In this document: positions 60,451-64,000 of the stretch, piece by piece
How the letters are laid out: each line of letters opens with the position of its first letter
Position numbering within the stretch: the first letter of the stretch is position 1
NCBI GenBank assembly: GCA_035235625.1
Contig: CP141140.1
Location: 18,806,685-18,870,684 of the forward strand
Length of the DNA stretch: 64,000 bases
Reading direction: 5' to 3'
From: Saururus chinensis
Taxonomy: Eukaryota > Streptophyta > Magnoliopsida > Piperales > Saururaceae
Notes under the pieces: generated by a model
Seen by the model: the letters and a program-made list of their open reading frames with translations, nothing else
Databases searched by the model: none
What the model was told of the DNA's origin: nothing
Position numbers and translations under genes: made by a program

Positions 60451-60649
60451 ACATACTTACAACCAACATGCATGTCATATACATTTCAACATGCCATATA
60501 ATCGTGCTTACATGCATATCATGCAATCAGATCGTTACTTAACATCCAAAGCATGAAATCATACAATCCTAACATGCTACTACTCATTCAAAGCATGCTA
60601 TCATGAATTTACGAGTTCAAAGCTCCCCTACCTCGTAATCATGATGTTT

Positions 60650-62480
60650 GATGGCGAGCACACGATGGCGGCGGCGGAGTTGGCAGTCAAAACGGTTGCC
60701 TGGCTGAGAGAGCTGCTGTCCCGAGGATTTTAGGAAGTGCCGGAACTATCACGGCCAAATACGGTGTCAGAAATCAATGCGGTAAAACCCGCGATCCACG
60801 GCGGCACACTAGGGCGGCCGGGAGAAAAGTCGTGCCAACATATGTGGCGGTGCGACCATATGTCGAGGGTGTACTTACTGAAGATCGGCCGGTGGCTAAA
60901 ACGTGCTCAGCTGGCCACAAGACGTTGAAATCGGCCATGGACAGCACCCAACGGCGACGATTTCGGTCAACAAAGGCCCACATAAGGGCGGAGAGCGTGG
61001 GGCAACGCTCGAGAACAAAGGAAGGGTGGAGGAAGGCTATGTGTCAACTCCACTCGATGGCAAAGCCAATCGATGGTCAAGCAGCACAAATGCGGCGCCT
61101 AAACCCATAAGTACACACGTGGCCACATGCCCACGTGACCCAAAAGGGCGGGGGAGAGGGCTGAATGGAGATGACCCAAGGCCCACAAAAGTCAACAGGG
61201 CTAAGGCCTTAGCGGTGGCCAATCTAAGCGGCGACATTGCCGATAGCCACCCACAACCAAAACCCATGGTGCGGGCGGTTGTGCATCTCGCACGGTAAAG
61301 GGCAAGGGGAGGGTTCAAGGTCGAGCAAAGGCCATGAGGCCGTCACTAGCCAAGGCCTGTGCAAGTGAACTTGTCCACCTTCTGTCAAGGTAAGTCATAC
61401 AAACTCTTGCCAGAGGCCATCCGGTAACAACGGCGTAAAATGGGCAAGAGGGGTCAACGGGTAAATATGTCGGTGAGCGGAACTAATTGTGGCTATGGGC
61501 CACAAGGAAGGGCACATGTCAGAGGCAAACAAACAGTGCGAGGTGGGATCGTCTCTAGTCATTACTAGACTGAGGCGGAATCCTCGGTGGCCATTTGGCC
61601 ACTACCGGCCAATGCCGATGGCGTCAAAAGCCAAACCCAAATGGGCTGACCAGGGAAAACCCATAAGGGCGGAGCAGCCATGGGGACGGAGGCTGAATCG
61701 GTCCAGGTGGGTGGGGCCGTCCCTGGGCCATCGCCAGGTCGGGGCGGAGCCCACGGTGGTCAAGTCACCCTCACCCTCCAACGATGGCGGTGCCAACCCA
61801 CTGAAAAATCGTACGACAAAGAGTACTGGCCGGAGTAGGGGACGACAGAGGGGATGAAACTGGGCTGGGTAGGGTGGTCCACTATCTTTGCCGGAGCAAG
61901 GCGAGGCTGGATGGGGGTCGTGCCGGCCACGAATCACCGCCGGCGGCCACTGTTTACCCAAAATAGTGCGTCGGCGAAAAACAAGGCAGAAAGGGGATGA
62001 GGACGGGGCGGCGGAACGGAGGCCCACCGGGTCGGGAGGGATGGCCTCCCACCGTCGCCGGCCCAGGGCGGAGTTGTGGCCAGCCGGTCGGCCTTGCCAG
62101 CCCGTGGTGGCGGCGGAACATCACGATACAGAGGGGGCGGAAAACAGGGGCAATGGGGAGAAATGGAGCGGGACGGCAGAGCATAGGCCGTCTAGGGCCG
62201 GGAGGGGTGTCCTCCCGCTGTCACCGGCCCAGGGCGGAACCGTGGGCGGCCGGCCAGCCCTCACCGGCCCACGGCGGCGGTGGAATCACAGAACAAAGAG
62301 GGAGAGAGGGCAAACCGGGGGAGGAGGTGGAGCGGTCGTGGGCGGCTGGGGCAGTGACCCCTCGGCGTCGCACCGTCGGGGTGGAGCCGGTGGCGGCGGT
62401 CCTGTGGCCCACCGGCGGCCGGCGGTGGCCGGGCACGGGGAATAGACGCAAAGGGGGGCGGCGGCGCACTGTTCACAAAT
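60650..62480. repeat. GC-rich block of the nested LTR
   Basis: Abruptly GC-rich (GGCGGCGG, GGCCGG motifs) between AT-rich flanks. A tandem pair of about 166 bases (near 62,030 and 62,198) has the motif CCGGGAGGGGTGTCCTCCC, a CACCGGCCCA core and a GGCGGCGG-TGGAA-CATCAC end. Many long open frames on both strands, but none has a recognisable domain, codon preference or a consistent strand. Confidence 0.6.
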
Positions 62481-64000
62481 CCAAGAGGTTCTGGATCGGG
62501 CGGGCGATCCCGATCCTTTTTTTCTTTTTCTTTTTCTCAAATGTATCCTCAATGCGCGTTAACTCACTGGTTACGTGTCGAACCTCCAAAATTCGTGCCG
62601 TAAGTGCGCAGCGAGGCCCATGGCCTGCGACTAAGCCCCACACCCGACTCTACTGGTATAAATATGGGGGAAAATACACAAATATAAATACGTCGTAGCG
62701 TTACATTTTCCCGCCAAAAATGACCAGAAAAATAACAGGAAAATCCCAAAAAATTGTAAAAAAATCAGGGACCTTACATGTCCCGATACTAGATGACTTA
62801 CACCCATGCTCATGGGGCAACGGGAGATGGAAAGAAAATGATTTTCCCATGATATCCCAGTCATGTGTGCGCCAGAGCCAAATTTGGCGGTATCCAGAAT
62901 CATCATAATAATCCTTAGTTTGAAGAAACCAAGAATTATCCAGAGAGTACAGTTACCCAAAACTCGAAGAAATTTTTGAAAAGAGGAGAAGCTTTTAAAG
63001 ATAGAGTTTTTTTTTTCAGAAAAGTAGAAGAAAACCTTTAGCAGAACTTTGGTGAGTTAAAATCTCGGTATACAATTAGAATTTAAAGCTACCTACCTAT
63101 AACACATGTAGAATATAGAGAAATCCCCTCGTAGAATAAAGAGAGTCCCTTCTTAAGATATTAGCCTTCGGGCAGGAATTTCGGCAAAAAAACCATCCCA
63201 ACGTGTAGATCACACACGATTTAGTGGGGTTGGGCTTTTGAACGGAGTAAAAAGGGTTTGAAAGGTCTAGAAACAATAAAAAGAAGAAAGGGGAGGATTA
63301 GGATAGGGGTAGGGTTTTCTGGATTTTAGAGAGGTCACTTTGAAAAAATAACCCTTCTGGTGTGTAGAGCACCATCGATTTAGTAGGAAACGGGTCTTGG
63401 ATTAGGTAATTCAGACTTAAAATGGGTCAGAAATAGTGAAAACAGTGAAAGGGGTAAGAACTGGGCTTGGGTGAAAAGAAATGGCCGGAGATGAGTATTT
63501 AAAGGTGGAGGAAAGGGCAGTGTGCCGCCGTTGTTCTGGTGGGCGCCGCCGACGTGCGTTCATCATGTGTGCCATGACGAATGCGTATTTGTCAAGAATC
63601 GTGTGATGAATATGCGTTCATCACGCGCGCTCGTCGTGTGCCAGCAGCTGAGCTGCGCATAGCACCGTTCAACGCCAAGCCGAAATTATTTTTTTTTTTA
63701 AACTTCGAATAAACGTAACCTCCTATCTCGAACTCAGTTTTGCTCATTCTCGGTATTGTTGAGTTCGTATTGACGAGCCCTATGAGACTAGACTACTTAT
63801 GAACTGGTTTACCCATATTTTAAAAGTGCATTGCGCCAGTTAAACATACTTCCCAAGTAGTAACTTTTGTTCCCAACCCCCGATTAACGCATTTTTTAAC
63901 TTATTACACTCGTCTCTATGAACTTTAACCAAACTTAAAAAAAATTTAAATAATAAATTTTATAAAAATATTATATCAAAAAATTAAGGTCATTACAAAT

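Larger units (their letters stand above)
57891..62778. mobile_element. Nested 4.9 kb LTR-like element
   Basis: It begins TGTAACGCCCGAGATTTTT and ends CAGGGACCTTACA, the same termini type as the LTR at 31,033-34,448, and carries the GGGTGA-GAG-ATACTCAGTAGG motif (58,398-58,426). No clear target duplication (TATCG against TGTCC), so it may have formed by recombination between elements. The left two thirds are AT-rich with tandem repeats; bases 60,650-62,480 are very GC-rich. Open frames inside are repeat by-products. Confidence 0.55.
57491..63997. mobile_element. Outer LTR, interrupted by another
   Basis: The left end reads TGTAACAACCC and the right end GGTCATTACA, preceded by AATTG (57,486-57,490) and followed by AAT at the window edge, so the first three target bases match and the last two are cut off. 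The left part (57,491-57,890) has a GGGTGAGTAAATTCATACTCAGTAGG motif, like the other large LTRs here. Bases 62,779-63,997 form the right part. Removing the inserted LTR leaves about 1.6 kb. No coding region is seen. Confidence 0.55.

Noticed and set aside
61489-62698. Several frames of 120-230 residues in the GC-rich block
   Set aside because: Open on both strands with no domains. A GC-rich repeat explains them.
1-64000. tRNA, rRNA, CRISPR arrays, bacterial-type operons
   Set aside because: None seen; tandem repeats here have no spacer structure, and genes are spliced plant genes.

Overview
The window is nuclear DNA of a flowering plant. The genes have several GT-AG introns, one exon copy of most domains is plant-specific (type I metacaspase with an LSD1-like zinc finger, APR-like thioredoxin-fold protein, MBD8-type protein), and the space between genes is AT-rich and full of LTR retrotransposon relics, MITEs and LINE pieces. 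The very GC-rich start of the MBD8-like gene and its 4.5 kb and 10.3 kb introns would suit a monocot or another lineage with large introns, but I cannot fix the species. It is not bacterial: there are no operons, CRISPR arrays or ribosome binding sites.

Layout. 1-11,990 holds no gene I can support. It has a solo LTR with an intact TAATT target duplication (1600-3028), a LINE pol relic, several foldback MITEs and the promoter side of the first gene. 11,991-29,995 (+) is an MBD8-like gene in four coding exons. Intron 1 carries a Tourist-like element with a TTA target duplication. Intron 3 carries a decayed Ty3/gypsy element split by a truncated Ty1/copia element and by two LTR copies in inverted orientation. 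31,033-34,448 is a 3.4 kb solo-LTR-like element. 37,794-39,411 (+) is an APR-like (APRL) gene in four exons. About 47,160-42,931 (-) is the NSE3/MAGE subunit gene of the SMC5/6 complex; its introns hold a PPR pseudogene, LINE/SINE-like tails and a MITE. 48,727-49,498 (+) is a decayed copy of the GINS subunit gene PSF3. 50,437-52,443 (+) is a type I metacaspase in five exons. From 54,600 to the right edge I see only LTR-type repeats, including one LTR apparently inserted in another (57,491-63,997, with 57,891-62,778 inside).

The four intact genes do not form a pathway. Their roles are chromatin reading (MBD8-like), a secretory or membrane thioredoxin-fold protein (APRL), genome stability (NSE3) and cell-death proteolysis (metacaspase). 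The more unusual points are the inverted LTR pair inside an MBD gene intron, two apparent GC-AG introns, the eroded PSF3 copy next to NSE3, and a family of very long LTRs. I found no convincing new multi-gene system. Exon boundaries were read by eye from splice signals, phase and family similarity.
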